A stretch of DNA of 29,449 nt from Thermohalobaculum sp050331395 (lineage in GTDB: Bacteria > Pseudomonadota > Alphaproteobacteria > Rhodobacterales > Rhodobacteraceae). The position numbers and the translations under genes were made by a program. Location of the stretch: contig JBHJGX010000019.1 in NCBI GenBank assembly GCA_050331395.1, positions 1 through 29,449 of the forward strand. Reading direction: 5' to 3'. Positions 13,311 through 21,140 of the stretch are shown in pieces (position 1 is the first letter of the stretch; every line of letters starts with the position of its first letter). The notes beneath the pieces are model-generated. The model saw nothing but the letters and a program-made list of their open reading frames with translations. It was not told the origin of the DNA and did no database searches.

Positions 13311-14815
13311 TCGGGCGCCGGGCAGCGCTGGTCGCAGCGGCGGCGGCGCTGATCCTCGCGGGAGGGGCCAGCGCCCCGGTTCGGGCTCCGCTACCGCTTG
13401 CGCGCGCCACGGCGGCCGACGCGCCTCAAAGCGGCGAGGTCCGGGCCAAATTCGGTCTGGCCGGACGGTCCGGCTGGGTGCTGATCGACCTCGGCAGTGG
13501 CGAGGTCCTCGACGCCGAAGCGGCGGAGGTCAATTTCGCGCCCGCTTCGGTCGCCAAGCTTCCGACCGCGCTCTATGCGCTCGACCGGCTCGGGCCGGAT
13601 CACCGCTTCGAGACCCGCCTGATGGCAACCGGACCCGTGACCGGCGGGCATCTCGCCGGAGATCTCGTGCTGGTCGGCGGCGGGGATCCGGAGCTCGACA
13701 GCGATGCGCTGGCGGACATCGTCGCCGAGGCCCGGGCGGCGGGGCTCCGAACCGTCGCGGGCCGGTTTGCCGTCGATGCGGGCCTTGCGCCCACCTTGCC
13801 CGTGATCGCGACGGACCAACCGCCCGAGGCACCCTACAACCCGGCCGTGTCGGCGCTCAATTTGAACTTCAACCGGGTTCGGCTGCGCTGGGGGCAGGGG
13901 ACGGACAAGACGCCGACCCTCTCGGCCAAGTCCACGCGCGCGGACCCACGGACCGACTATGTGCGGGCCGAACTTGAGGCGACGAGCCTGATCCCTTTTG
14001 CCCATTCGGTCACCCGCGACGGCGAGACCTGGCGCCTCGACGGCCGGCTTTTCCGCGGCAAGGGCGCCCGCTGGCTGCCCGTGCGTCGGCCCGAGCTCTA
14101 TGCGGGCGATGTGTTCCGGACCCTCGCGGCTGCGGCGGGGCTGCCGCTCGAGGCGCCGGAGGCGCGCGCCGTACCGCCCGCGGCCGAGCCGCTCGTGCGG
14201 CGGGCAAGCCGGCCGCTGGCGGAGATCCTGCGGGACATGCTGGATTTCTCCACCAACGTGACCGCTGAGGTCGTGGGCCGCGCGGCCGGCGGTCAGCCGG
14301 CTCCGACAACGCTCGCTGGCTCTGCCGCGCGGATGAACGCTTGGATGGCGGCGCGCCTCGACACCCGGCCGGGCGATCCGCGGATCGCCTTCGACAATCA
14401 TTCGGGCCTCTCGGTGACGAGCCGGGCGGCCCCGGCCCGGATCGCCGCGCTCCTGGCCGATGCGGCCCGCGCGCCGATGGCAGGCCTCGCTCCGCACCCG
14501 CGGCTCCCGGGGCCAGCGGCGGCGCTCCTGCCCTCGGTGAATGTCGCCGCCGCCTCCGAGCCGCTCGACTACGACCGGCTCGAGATCGTCGCGAAGACCG
14601 GGACCATGGACTATATCCGCGGGCTCGCGGGGTATGTGGCGACGCCAGGCGGGCGGCAGTGGGCCTTTGCGATTTTCTCGAACCATCTGGCCGGCCGCAC
14701 GGGCGGCACGCGTCAGATCGACCGGGGCTGGATGGCCAAGGCGCGCGGCTTCGAGCGCGCGCTCATCCGCTCTTGGGTGCGCCGGTTCGATGGGGAGACC
14801 CGCGCGAGCCGGTGA
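13307..14815 (+). CDS. dacB: D-alanyl-D-alanine carboxypeptidase/endopeptidase (PBP4, S13 family)
   Basis: This periplasmic low-molecular-weight penicillin-binding protein has 502 residues. It removes terminal D-Ala and cleaves peptide cross-links in peptidoglycan. The three active-site motifs are S81-V-A-K84, S315-T-N317 and K430-T-G432, in the right order and spacing for S13 enzymes, with the usual large insertion between the first two. The N-terminus (RRAALVAAAAALILAGGASAPVRA) is a signal peptide with a twin arginine that is probably coincidental. The GTG start at 13307 overlaps the nadD stop (GTGA); GTG 13301 is an alternative. The last 53 bases overlap the convergent glutathione-transferase gene, so the two tails are coded on both strands. 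Confidence 0.93.
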   Translation: MIGRRAALVAAAAALILAGGASAPVRAPLPLARATAADAPQSGEVRAKFGLAGRSGWVLIDLGSGEVLDAEAAEVNFAPASVAKLPTALYALDRLGPDHRFETRLMATGPVTGGHLAGDLVLVGGGDPELDSDALADIVAEARAAGLRTVAGRFAVDAGLAPTLPVIATDQPPEAPYNPAVSALNLNFNRVRLRWGQGTDKTPTLSAKSTRADPRTDYVRAELEATSLIPFAHSVTRDGETWRLDGRLFRGKGARWLPVRRPELYAGDVFRTLAAAAGLPLEAPEARAVPPAAEPLVRRASRPLAEILRDMLDFSTNVTAEVVGRAAGGQPAPTTLAGSAARMNAWMAARLDTRPGDPRIAFDNHSGLSVTSRAAPARIAALLADAARAPMAGLAPHPRLPGPAAALLPSVNVAAASEPLDYDRLEIVAKTGTMDYIRGLAGYVATPGGRQWAFAIFSNHLAGRTGGTRQIDRGWMAKARGFERALIRSWVRRFDGETRASR

Positions 14816-15524
14816 TCTCGGCCTCGGGGAGCGCGGGGCGCCGCGGCGCAGTGAAAGGCCGGTCGCCGGGGATCGCCTCTTCGGCGGCGGCGCGGCGGAC
14901 GGCGTCCCACGTCTCCAGATGCTCAAGCAGCGCACGCAGACGAGCGGGCAGGGCGGCGGCTTCGATTACCGGTGCGCCGACGGGATAGATCTGCGCCCAT
15001 CGGACAAGCGCGCCGAGATAGAGATCCAGCACGCCGGGCGACGCGAGAAGCCCCCGGTCTCCGGGCGCGGCGGGCTCGAGCTCCCGGTCAATGAGCGCGA
15101 GATGCGCCGTCACCCGCCGGGCCACTCCGCTGCGGAGGGTCGCCATCTCAGAGGCCTCCTCGACATAGCGATGGACGTAAAAGCTGACGCGCAGATCCGC
15201 ATGGAGCGTGTTCGACAGGAAAAAGAGCCATTTGAGCGCCGAAGCTCGGGCGTCCGGGTCGTCGGTCGGGGGACCATCGGAACCGAAACGGCAGACCCGC
15301 TCAACCAGATGCAGAAGGATCGCGCCGGTCTCGAAGATCGCGCGGCCATTGTCTTCGAGGACGGGGATCAGACCTTGCGGATTGAGCGCGAGGTAGCCCG
15401 GGCGGCCATGCGCACCGCTGGCGCGGTCGACCCGAACCGCTTCGAACCGCAGATTGAGAAGATGGAGCGCCATCCGCACGGGCAGATTGGCACTATCCGG
15501 CGACCAGTGGAGACGCAGGCTCAT
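14763..15524 (-). CDS. Glutathione S-transferase family protein
   Basis: This 253-residue protein has an N-terminal thioredoxin-like domain (1-80: LRLHWSPDSANLPVRMAL at the start, LNPQGLIPVLED with the cis-Pro, and the glutathione-gamma-Glu contact motif ETGAILLHL). An all-helical C-terminal domain follows (about 90-210). The position of the catalytic Ser/Cys is occupied by Ser8, Ser11 or Asn13 in the first loop, so the class is unclear. The last 30 residues are low-complexity, Pro/Arg/Gly-rich, and antisense to the 3' end of dacB. The start at 15524 overlaps the upstream acetyltransferase stop (ATGA). Its function may be conjugation of electrophiles or a non-catalytic role; the substrate is unknown. 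Confidence 0.87.
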   Translation of the reverse strand: MSLRLHWSPDSANLPVRMALHLLNLRFEAVRVDRASGAHGRPGYLALNPQGLIPVLEDNGRAIFETGAILLHLVERVCRFGSDGPPTDDPDARASALKWLFFLSNTLHADLRVSFYVHRYVEEASEMATLRSGVARRVTAHLALIDRELEPAAPGDRGLLASPGVLDLYLGALVRWAQIYPVGAPVIEAAALPARLRALLEHLETWDAVRRAAAEEAIPGDRPFTAPRRPALPEAEITGSRGSPHRTGAPKSG

Positions 15525-16090
15525 CCGTCTCTGCGGAAGAGCTCCAGCGCCTGACCCTTTTGGAAGAAATAGCGGTCATGGCAGAAGCCCGCTCGTTTCG
15601 TGCACCGGATCGCCCGCATGTTTTGCGGATCATGGGCGATCCATGCCACCCGATCCTCTTCCGGCAGGCGGGGCATGACCCAGTCGACGAGGTTCTCGAG
15701 CATCCGTGGGCCGAGCCGCTGGCCGAGGGCTGCGGGCTCGCCGATGAAATAATCGATGCTGTAGCCATGCATGATACCAAGGCGAGCCGCCCCGAAACTC
15801 GGAAAGGCCCGCGTTAGATACCACTGCACATGGCCGTAAGGGACGCCGTCCGCTTCGGCAATATGAGCCCGGGTTCGTGCGCTTTTGGAGAGCTGATTGC
15901 AGAGGTTGGTGCGCGCCTCTTCCCGGTCGACCGGAGCGAAAACATAATAGGGTTTAAGATGCGGCTGGCACAACCATTCGATGACCAAATCTAGATCGGA
16001 CATAACCATAGGGCGAACGGTGACCTCGGGATGTCGTCTCACCGCTCTCGTCCCCTGGCGCGGGCTGACTCTGCTTTCCATGACGCTCAT
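15521..16090 (-). CDS. GNAT acetyltransferase, AAC(6')-like
   Basis: This acetyl-CoA-dependent N-acetyltransferase has about 189 residues. The fold segments are clear: EVTVRPMVMSDLDLVIEWLCQPHLK at the N-terminus, YSIDYFIGEPAALGQRLGPRML with the acetyl-CoA pyrophosphate loop QRLGPR, and DPQNMRAIRCTKRAGF near the C-terminus. This arrangement resembles aminoglycoside 6'-N-acetyltransferases and the related siderophore-lysine acetyltransferases; a real drug substrate cannot be inferred. I place the start at ATG 16090. An in-frame TTG at 16147 would overlap the upstream gene's stop (TTGA), as happens at the other junctions here, but it lacks a ribosome site; ATG 16081 is also possible. The stop overlaps the glutathione-transferase start by ATGA. 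Confidence 0.82.
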   Translation of the reverse strand: MSVMESRVSPRQGTRAVRRHPEVTVRPMVMSDLDLVIEWLCQPHLKPYYVFAPVDREEARTNLCNQLSKSARTRAHIAEADGVPYGHVQWYLTRAFPSFGAARLGIMHGYSIDYFIGEPAALGQRLGPRMLENLVDWVMPRLPEEDRVAWIAHDPQNMRAIRCTKRAGFCHDRYFFQKGQALELFRRDG

Positions 16091-16143
16091 CTCAACGCTA
16101 CGCTCCAATCCAGGTTCCACAAAATGCCGAACCGTGCAAGTTT

Positions 16144-16578
16144 TCAATTGTTCGATACTAACCGCTGATGCCGGGCGCGCGCCCCGCGCTCTATTGCCGC
16201 TGCCGGCAGACGCCCGACCCGGAGATCGTGGCGGAGCATCTCGAGGAACCGCGCTTCGGTCTGTTCGATTCGCCCGTCCGCCGCTGCGACATCGCAGGCG
16301 AGCGCATAGGCCGTCTCGCGCAGCCGGTCGGGCAGCACCTGGTCCACCAACCCGATGAGCGCGTCGAGCCCGTCATCGTCCTCGAAGAGATCGGCCACCA
16401 GCGCCGAGACCCGGGCGATCCGGTCACGGTCATACCCAACGAAGATCGGCAAGAGATCGATGATCGCCATGATCCAGCGCATCTCGCTGTCGCTGATCTT
16501 CTCGTCGGCCGCCGAGACGGCGACCATCACCGCCACGAGGGCATCTTGTGCGCTGAGCGGCTCGCCGTTCTCCGCCAT
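16144..16578 (-). CDS. TerB-family protein
   Basis: This 144-residue all-helical protein is of the TerB/DUF533-like group. The family pattern is visible as two repeats: DALVAVMVAVSAADEKISDSEMRWI near the N-terminus and AYALACDVAAADGRIEQTEARFLEML near the C-terminus. Each carries the acidic D-x-x-I-x-x-x-E arrangement that binds metal in TerB. Members are associated with tellurite resistance and membrane stress, but many are stand-alone, and none of the other ter genes is here. The start at ATG 16578 has GGAAAAGGG upstream; the frame extends 21 codons further without signals. It is the first gene of the terB-like/GNAT/GST set. Confidence 0.82.
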   Translation of the reverse strand: MAENGEPLSAQDALVAVMVAVSAADEKISDSEMRWIMAIIDLLPIFVGYDRDRIARVSALVADLFEDDDGLDALIGLVDQVLPDRLRETAYALACDVAAADGRIEQTEARFLEMLRHDLRVGRLPAAAIERGARARHQRLVSNN

Positions 16579-16647
16579 TTGGAGGGCCCTTTTCCCACAA
16601 AAACACGTGTTGAAATTACCTGTCTGCCGCTCGGGAGACAAGCCGAG

Positions 16648-17442
16648 TTAAAAGCGGTAGGTCACCGCGACACCACCCAAAAATTGGGTCGGACTGCCCC
16701 GATCCTGGACGATCGGACTGTCGGCTGCATCGCCCACGAGACGGGTGACCCGAAAGATCCCGGTCAGCCCCCAGTGCTCCGCGAAGAAATAATTCATCGC
16801 GAAAGTACCCGTCACGTCCTTGAACCCGCTGCCTGCGTCGAAGCCGGGCAGACCCGAGAGCTCGGACGCGGCTTGGCTCACGCCAAAATAGGTCTCGTTG
16901 TAATTCTCGGTCACGAAGGTCGTGCCGCCGATAAAATTAAGACGCAGATCGTCGCCAATCGGGAGCGAATACCGCAGGGCCGGTTCCACAAGAAGACCAC
17001 CATGCCCGTCGGCCACGTCGAAACTCGCCCGGCCGATAAAAGTAAAAGCGTCGGTGCCGGGGAAAAAGAAGGGGAGATTGATGGCAACGAAGCCGCCGAC
17101 TTCTATGGCGGGGTCGACCTCGGGGAGGAGTGCGACCACGGGGTCGTCAACGTCGTCGTCCCGGCCGCCGCGATATTGCAGAATCGGTCCGAAATCGATG
17201 AAGCGGATCCCCGAGACGTCGAGTTGAAGACCTTGGCCAGCGGTCTGCAGGCCGAAGCCTTTGTAGCGGAGCGAGAGCGGTACGATTGGGATCGGCTTGT
17301 AGGCGTCTGCGCCCTCGTATTCAGGGCCGATCCCGACGCCCGCCCCGATCTGACCCTCGAGGGTGTCTTGGCCGGCCGCGGGGGAGGCGGCGATACTGAT
17401 GCAGCCGGCCAGGACGCCGGCGGGAAGGGTCAACATGCGCAT
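16648..17442 (-). CDS. MipA/OmpV-family outer-membrane protein
   Basis: This is a predicted 12-strand or similar outer-membrane beta-barrel of 264 residues. Amphipathic strands alternate with turns (GQIGAGVGIGPEYEGAD, PIVPLSLRYKGFGLQ, LLVEPALRYSLPIG, TFAMNYFFAEHWGLTGIF), and the protein ends in VAVTYRF, the terminal aromatic needed for BAM insertion. The signal peptide is short and ends SPAAGQ. It also contains LAGC at 11-14, which looks like a lipobox, but the hydrophobic stretch before it is short and the Ala-x-Gly site after it is a better cleavage point. MipA in E. coli scaffolds murein enzymes. Here there is no linked murein gene on the same strand, so a general porin-like or scaffold role is all that can be said. 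Confidence 0.88.
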   Translation of the reverse strand: MRMLTLPAGVLAGCISIAASPAAGQDTLEGQIGAGVGIGPEYEGADAYKPIPIVPLSLRYKGFGLQTAGQGLQLDVSGIRFIDFGPILQYRGGRDDDVDDPVVALLPEVDPAIEVGGFVAINLPFFFPGTDAFTFIGRASFDVADGHGGLLVEPALRYSLPIGDDLRLNFIGGTTFVTENYNETYFGVSQAASELSGLPGFDAGSGFKDVTGTFAMNYFFAEHWGLTGIFRVTRLVGDAADSPIVQDRGSPTQFLGGVAVTYRF

Positions 17443-17640
17443 GGAGCGACCTTTCGCTGTGGATTGCAACTTTCGCACAGGGCGCCGGCCGGCAGCCATG
17501 AACTTTGTTAAGAAATGAGTGCGCTTTGAAAATTTCGCCGCCGGGGCCGCGGCGCCTGGAAACAGACGCGCTGCCCGACCGCACATCTCCGCGTCCCCGG
17601 GTCGTCACATGACGGCAACCGAGGCGGCGCGAAGGCGCGG

Positions 17641-17669
17641 TTGACCCTCCGGGCGGCGCACCGTACCTC
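17641..17669 (+). promoter_or_regulatory. Candidate promoter of the LysRS gene
   Basis: TTGACC (17641-17646) matches 5/6 of the -35 consensus and is followed after 17 bases by TACCTC (17664-17669), a poor -10. It lies 25-53 bases before the start codon. The rest of the 251-base divergent spacer to the MipA-family gene holds no other clear signal. Confidence 0.3.
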
Positions 17670-17693
17670 CGACGCCACAGACAGGAGCTCCCG

Positions 17694-19286
17694 ATGACCG
17701 ACCAAACGCTTCGCGACGCCGCCCTCGCCTCGAAAGCCTGGTGCTTCGAGGAGGCTCGGAAGCTCGTCAAACGGTTTGAAAAAACGCCGCCCGAGAAGGG
17801 CTATGCGCTTTTTGAGACGGGCTATGGGCCGTCGGGACTGCCGCATATCGGCACGTTCGGGGAGGTCGCGCGGACCACCATGGTGCGCCGGGCGTTCGAA
17901 GCGATGTCCGACGTGCCGACGAAACTCGTGTGTTTTTCCGACGATATGGATGGGCTGCGCAAAGTGCCCGGCAACGTACCCAATCGGGAGCTATTGGCCG
18001 AGCATCTGAACAAGCCGTTGACGGATGTGCCGGACCCGTTCGGGACGCATCCGTCCTTCGGCGCACATAACAATGCGCGCCTGATGGCGTTCCTCGATCG
18101 GTTCGGCTTCGACTACGAGTTCGCGTCTTCGACCGAGTATTACCGTGCGGGCCGGTTCGACGCGGCGCTGACGACGGCACTCGAGCGGTTCGACGCGATC
18201 TTGGAGATCATGCTGCCGACGTTGGGGCCGGAGCGGCGGGCGAGCTATTCGCCCTTTTTGCCCATCAGCCCAAAGACGGGGCATGTGTTGCAGGTGCCGA
18301 CGCTCGAGCGAAACCTGGCTGCCGGCACAATCGTCTATGAAGAGCCCAACGGGGAGCGCATCGAAATCCCGATCACCGGCGGACACGTCAAATTGCAGTG
18401 GAAGCCCGATTGGGCGATGCGGTGGTACGCGCTCGGCGTCGACTATGAGATGGCGGGTAAGGACATGATCGAAAGCGTCACGCAATCGTCCAAGATCTGC
18501 CGAGCGCTCGGCCGGCCGGCGCCGGAGGGGTTCAACTATGAGCTCTTCCTCGACGAGAACGGCGAGAAGATCTCGAAGTCCAAGGGCAACGGGCTCTCAA
18601 TCGACGAGTGGTTGACCTATGCGAGCCCGGAAAGCCTGTCGCTCTTCATGTACCAAAAACCTAAGACGGCGAAGCGGCTGTTCTTCGACGTGATCCCGAA
18701 GACGGTAGACGAATATCACCAGCATCTGCGGGCCTATCCGGAGCAGGACCTGGAGAAGCGCCTGGTCAATCCGGTTTGGGCGATCCATTCGGGTCACCCG
18801 CCCGAAAGCGATCTCGCGGTCCCCTTCTCGATGCTGTTGACGCTCGCCTCGGCGGCCTCGGCGGATGACAAGGCCTTGCTTTGGGGCTTTATCCGGAAAT
18901 ACGCGCCCGAGGCTGGACCGGACACCCATCCAGGCCTCGACGAAGCGGCGGGCCATGCGGTGCGGTATTTCGAAGATTTCGTGAAGCCGGCAAAGACCTT
19001 TCGCGCCCCGACCGTGCAAGAACGCGCCGCGCTCGCCGATCTGCGGGCCGCACTCGCCGCGCATGCGGGGCCGGCGGAGGCGGAAGCGCTCCAGGAGACG
19101 GTCTTTGAGATCGGCAAGCGGCACGGCTTCGAGCCGCTCCGCGACTGGTTCAAGGCGCTTTACGAGGTTCTGTTGGGCGCGAGCCAAGGGCCGCGCTTCG
19201 GCGTGTTCATCGCGATCTACGGGGTCGCGGAAACCGCCGCGCTGATCGACCGGGCGCTCAGCCCCGAGACTGCGACCGGCGCCTAG
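17694..19286 (+). CDS. lysS: Lysyl-tRNA synthetase, class I
   Basis: This 530-residue aminoacyl-tRNA synthetase charges tRNA-Lys. It is the class I (archaeal-type) enzyme, not the class II LysS of most bacteria. The Rossmann signature GPSGLPHIGTFGE carries the HIGH-equivalent HIGT (51-54) and the second signature is KISKS (292-296). The C-terminal third is the alpha-helix cage typical of class I LysRS. Many alphaproteobacteria use only this form. ATG 17694 has ACAGGAG at good spacing. The gene is divergent from the MipA-family gene. The symbol lysS is shared with class II enzymes in databases; lysK is also used for the class I form. Confidence 0.96.
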   Translation: MTDQTLRDAALASKAWCFEEARKLVKRFEKTPPEKGYALFETGYGPSGLPHIGTFGEVARTTMVRRAFEAMSDVPTKLVCFSDDMDGLRKVPGNVPNRELLAEHLNKPLTDVPDPFGTHPSFGAHNNARLMAFLDRFGFDYEFASSTEYYRAGRFDAALTTALERFDAILEIMLPTLGPERRASYSPFLPISPKTGHVLQVPTLERNLAAGTIVYEEPNGERIEIPITGGHVKLQWKPDWAMRWYALGVDYEMAGKDMIESVTQSSKICRALGRPAPEGFNYELFLDENGEKISKSKGNGLSIDEWLTYASPESLSLFMYQKPKTAKRLFFDVIPKTVDEYHQHLRAYPEQDLEKRLVNPVWAIHSGHPPESDLAVPFSMLLTLASAASADDKALLWGFIRKYAPEAGPDTHPGLDEAAGHAVRYFEDFVKPAKTFRAPTVQERAALADLRAALAAHAGPAEAEALQETVFEIGKRHGFEPLRDWFKALYEVLLGASQGPRFGVFIAIYGVAETAALIDRALSPETATGA

Positions 19287-19303
19287 CTGGGTCCCCGCAA
19301 CAC

Positions 19304-19381
19304 CCCCGGATCGGGCGCTCCTGCTCTCAATGCAATCAACGGCTTGGCGGCTGCGCTCCTGGTGCATTCCGGGGTTTTTTT
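19304..19381 (+). terminator. Possible terminator after the LysRS gene
   Basis: CCCCGGA (19304-19310) pairs with TCCGGGG (19368-19374), which is directly followed by seven Ts (19375-19381). AATGCA (19329-19334) can also pair with TGCATT (19363-19368), extending the stem with a bulge. The loop is long for a simple terminator. GCGCTCCTG occurs twice inside it (19315 and 19354). Confidence 0.4.
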
Positions 19382-19394
19382 GCGGGCGCCCAGC

Positions 19395-19832
19395 TCACGC
19401 CCCGGCGGATCGTTCGGGGAGCCGGGCCAGGTCGGCGTCGAAGAGATCGGGGTGCACGGGGAGGTCGAGCCAGCGGCAGGCCTCCTCCAAGCTTCGGAAG
19501 ATTTCGTGGCGCAGCAGAGCACTCTCCCGCGGGCGCACGATCATGTGGACCATGCCGTGGCCGAGGTCGTCGGCCACCAAACTCGCCACGCGCCGCGGGT
19601 ACGGCGGCACAACCGCAGGGTCGGCCACGGTTTGCGCCACGCGGGCTGCCTCAGCGCTCGGCACGGCGAAGTCTACGCTGCGCAGGTCATGGAGTGTGGG
19701 CGCGCCTCGGGCGTAGAGCCCGAGAGTAGACTGATGCCTGATATAGCCACTTCCCGCATCCGAGCAAAATCGCCCCGTCCAAAGCACGAGTATACACGGT
19801 AAATCCCACCGCTCGGAAACGCGAAACCTCAA
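19395..19832 (-). CDS. Conserved-looking protein of unknown function, STAS-like fold possible
   Basis: I do not recognise this protein firmly. The product has 145 residues, with no signal peptide or membrane segment. The segments LHDLRSVDFAVPSAEAARVAQ and VASLVADDLGHGMVHMIV alternate short strands and helices in a way reminiscent of SpoIIAA/STAS-like domains, and the end is HEIFRSLEEACRWLDLPV. I choose a TTG start at 19832 because GGGAGG lies 5-7 bases upstream and the reading MRFRVSERWDL is protein-like. ATG 19859 lacks a ribosome site. It converges on the LysRS gene and is divergent from the TRAP operon. Codon use is a little less GC-rich at its 5' end. Confidence 0.65.
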   Translation of the reverse strand: MRFRVSERWDLPCILVLWTGRFCSDAGSGYIRHQSTLGLYARGAPTLHDLRSVDFAVPSAEAARVAQTVADPAVVPPYPRRVASLVADDLGHGMVHMIVRPRESALLRHEIFRSLEEACRWLDLPVHPDLFDADLARLPERSAGA

Positions 19833-20006
19833 ACTTCCCTCCCTACCACGACTTAGCATGCCACAGCGTCGCGAGCTGAGAAAGTCTTCGTTTGGCCTCT
19901 GGCGTCGGAGGGAGCTCGGCGGGGGCCCTGGCATTTCCATTTCTCGACATTCCATCCCAAAATGTGCTTATTCTCCGCCGCTCAACCTCAGATGGAGACA
20001 CCGTCG

Positions 20007-20987
20007 ATGCTCATTCGTTCAACTGCTCTCCGGGCAGTCGTCCTCTGCCTGGCCGGCGCCGGAGGCGCCGCCGCGCAGGATCTTCGCATCAGCCACCAGT
20101 GGTCGGACACGGATGTCCGTCACCGGGTCGCCGAAATCGTGGCCGACGGAGCGCGATCGGCCGGCCTCGAGGTCGAAATCTTCCCACGGCGGGCGCTTAT
20201 GGGGCCGTACGAACAATACGATGCAATGATCGACGGCACGCTCGAAATGGCCGTCCTGCCGCTCGCATACGAGGCGGATCGGCACCGGGCCTATGATTTG
20301 ACGCTGATGCCGGGCCTCGTGAAGAACCACGACCATGCGGCCCGGCTGACCCGAAGCCCCTTCATGGCCGAGATCGAGCGCCTGATGGCCGGGGACGACG
20401 TGATGGTCCTTGTCCACGGCTATCTCGCAGGCGGCTTTATGGGAGCGGATCGCTGCATCACGCGGCCCGAGGATGTCGCGGGGCTGACCATGCGCGCGGC
20501 CGGCGCCGCGTTCGAGCAAATGCTCACGGGGGCGGGCGCGGGGATCGCGTCGATGCCGTCGAGCCGGCTCTACGAGGCGATGGAGGGCGGCGTGATCAAC
20601 GGAGCGAATACCTCATCATCGAGTTTCGTGAGCTACCGCCTCTACGAACGCGGGGCCTGCTTCACCCCGCCCGGAGAATATGCGCTCTGGTTCATGTATC
20701 AGCCACTCTTGATGAAACGGTCGGTCTTCGAGAGCCTGACCCCGGCCCAGCAGACGGCGATCCGTCGGGCGGCGGCGGACGCGGAGGCGTATTACCTCGA
20801 CGAAGCGAAATCCCAAGACGCCAACGCGCGCGCGGTCTTCGCTTCGGCAGGGGTTGAGATCGCCGATATGTCCTACGACGATTATGTCGGATGGGTGGGT
20901 CTGGCGAAAATGACCTCCTATGAGACCTATCTCGCCGACGATCCGGAGGCGCTTCGCCTGCTCAACATGGCGCTTGCGGTCGAGTGA
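20007..20987 (+). CDS. TRAP transporter substrate-binding protein (first paralog)
   Basis: This periplasmic DctP-family binding protein has 326 residues. The signal peptide MLIRSTALRAVVLCLAGAGG ends at AAAQ. The mature protein begins DLRISHQWSDTDVRHRVAEIV, and the conserved Arg for carboxylate binding is in LTMRAAG. GANTSSSSFVSYRLYE and LWFMYQPLLM are shared almost unchanged with the next gene. The two are roughly 60% identical by eye, indicating tandem duplication. The differences cluster near FPRRALMGPYEQYDAM, where the second copy has FPSGSLFKAREQYKPL. ATG 20007 is supported by GGAG and by alignment with the paralog. It heads the malonate-type operon but is separated from the next copy by 153 bases. 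Confidence 0.9.
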   Translation: MLIRSTALRAVVLCLAGAGGAAAQDLRISHQWSDTDVRHRVAEIVADGARSAGLEVEIFPRRALMGPYEQYDAMIDGTLEMAVLPLAYEADRHRAYDLTLMPGLVKNHDHAARLTRSPFMAEIERLMAGDDVMVLVHGYLAGGFMGADRCITRPEDVAGLTMRAAGAAFEQMLTGAGAGIASMPSSRLYEAMEGGVINGANTSSSSFVSYRLYERGACFTPPGEYALWFMYQPLLMKRSVFESLTPAQQTAIRRAAADAEAYYLDEAKSQDANARAVFASAGVEIADMSYDDYVGWVGLAKMTSYETYLADDPEALRLLNMALAVE

Positions 20988-21062
20988 GGGCGGGCCGGCG
21001 GTCCTTGGAGGTCAATCTTTGCTGTTGCCGTGCTGGTGTCCGGGTTAGTCTCGGGTTGCGTG

Positions 21063-21090
21063 CTGACAACTGCCTGAACTGACAACTGCC
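21063..21090 (+). promoter_or_regulatory. 12-base direct repeat between the two binding-protein genes
   Basis: CTGACAACTGCC occurs twice (21063-21074 and 21079-21090), separated by TGAA, giving a 16-base period. It ends 50 bases before the second binding-protein gene. A perfect 12-base direct repeat in a short spacer suggests an operator for an unlinked regulator or an internal promoter region. Confidence 0.5.
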
Positions 21091-21140
21091 CAAACCAACA
21101 TGCGCCAAAGCGCGTCGCACGCCGCTAAGGGAGAGTTCAC

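Noticed and set aside
13307..13340. Tat export of DacB based on its N-terminal RR
   Set aside because: The twin arginine lacks the rest of the Tat consensus and S13 enzymes are Sec-exported.
16145..16147. TTG start for the GNAT gene overlapping the TerB-like stop (TTGA)
   Set aside because: The overlap style fits the neighbourhood, but there is no ribosome site and the added N-terminal residues are not GNAT-like; ATG 16090 is preferred with some doubt.
19935..19960. Possible sigma-54 promoter (TGGCAT...) upstream of the first TRAP binding protein
   Set aside because: TGGC is present but the -12 TTGC/GC element is absent at the required spacing, so the usual dct-type sigma-54 control is not supported.
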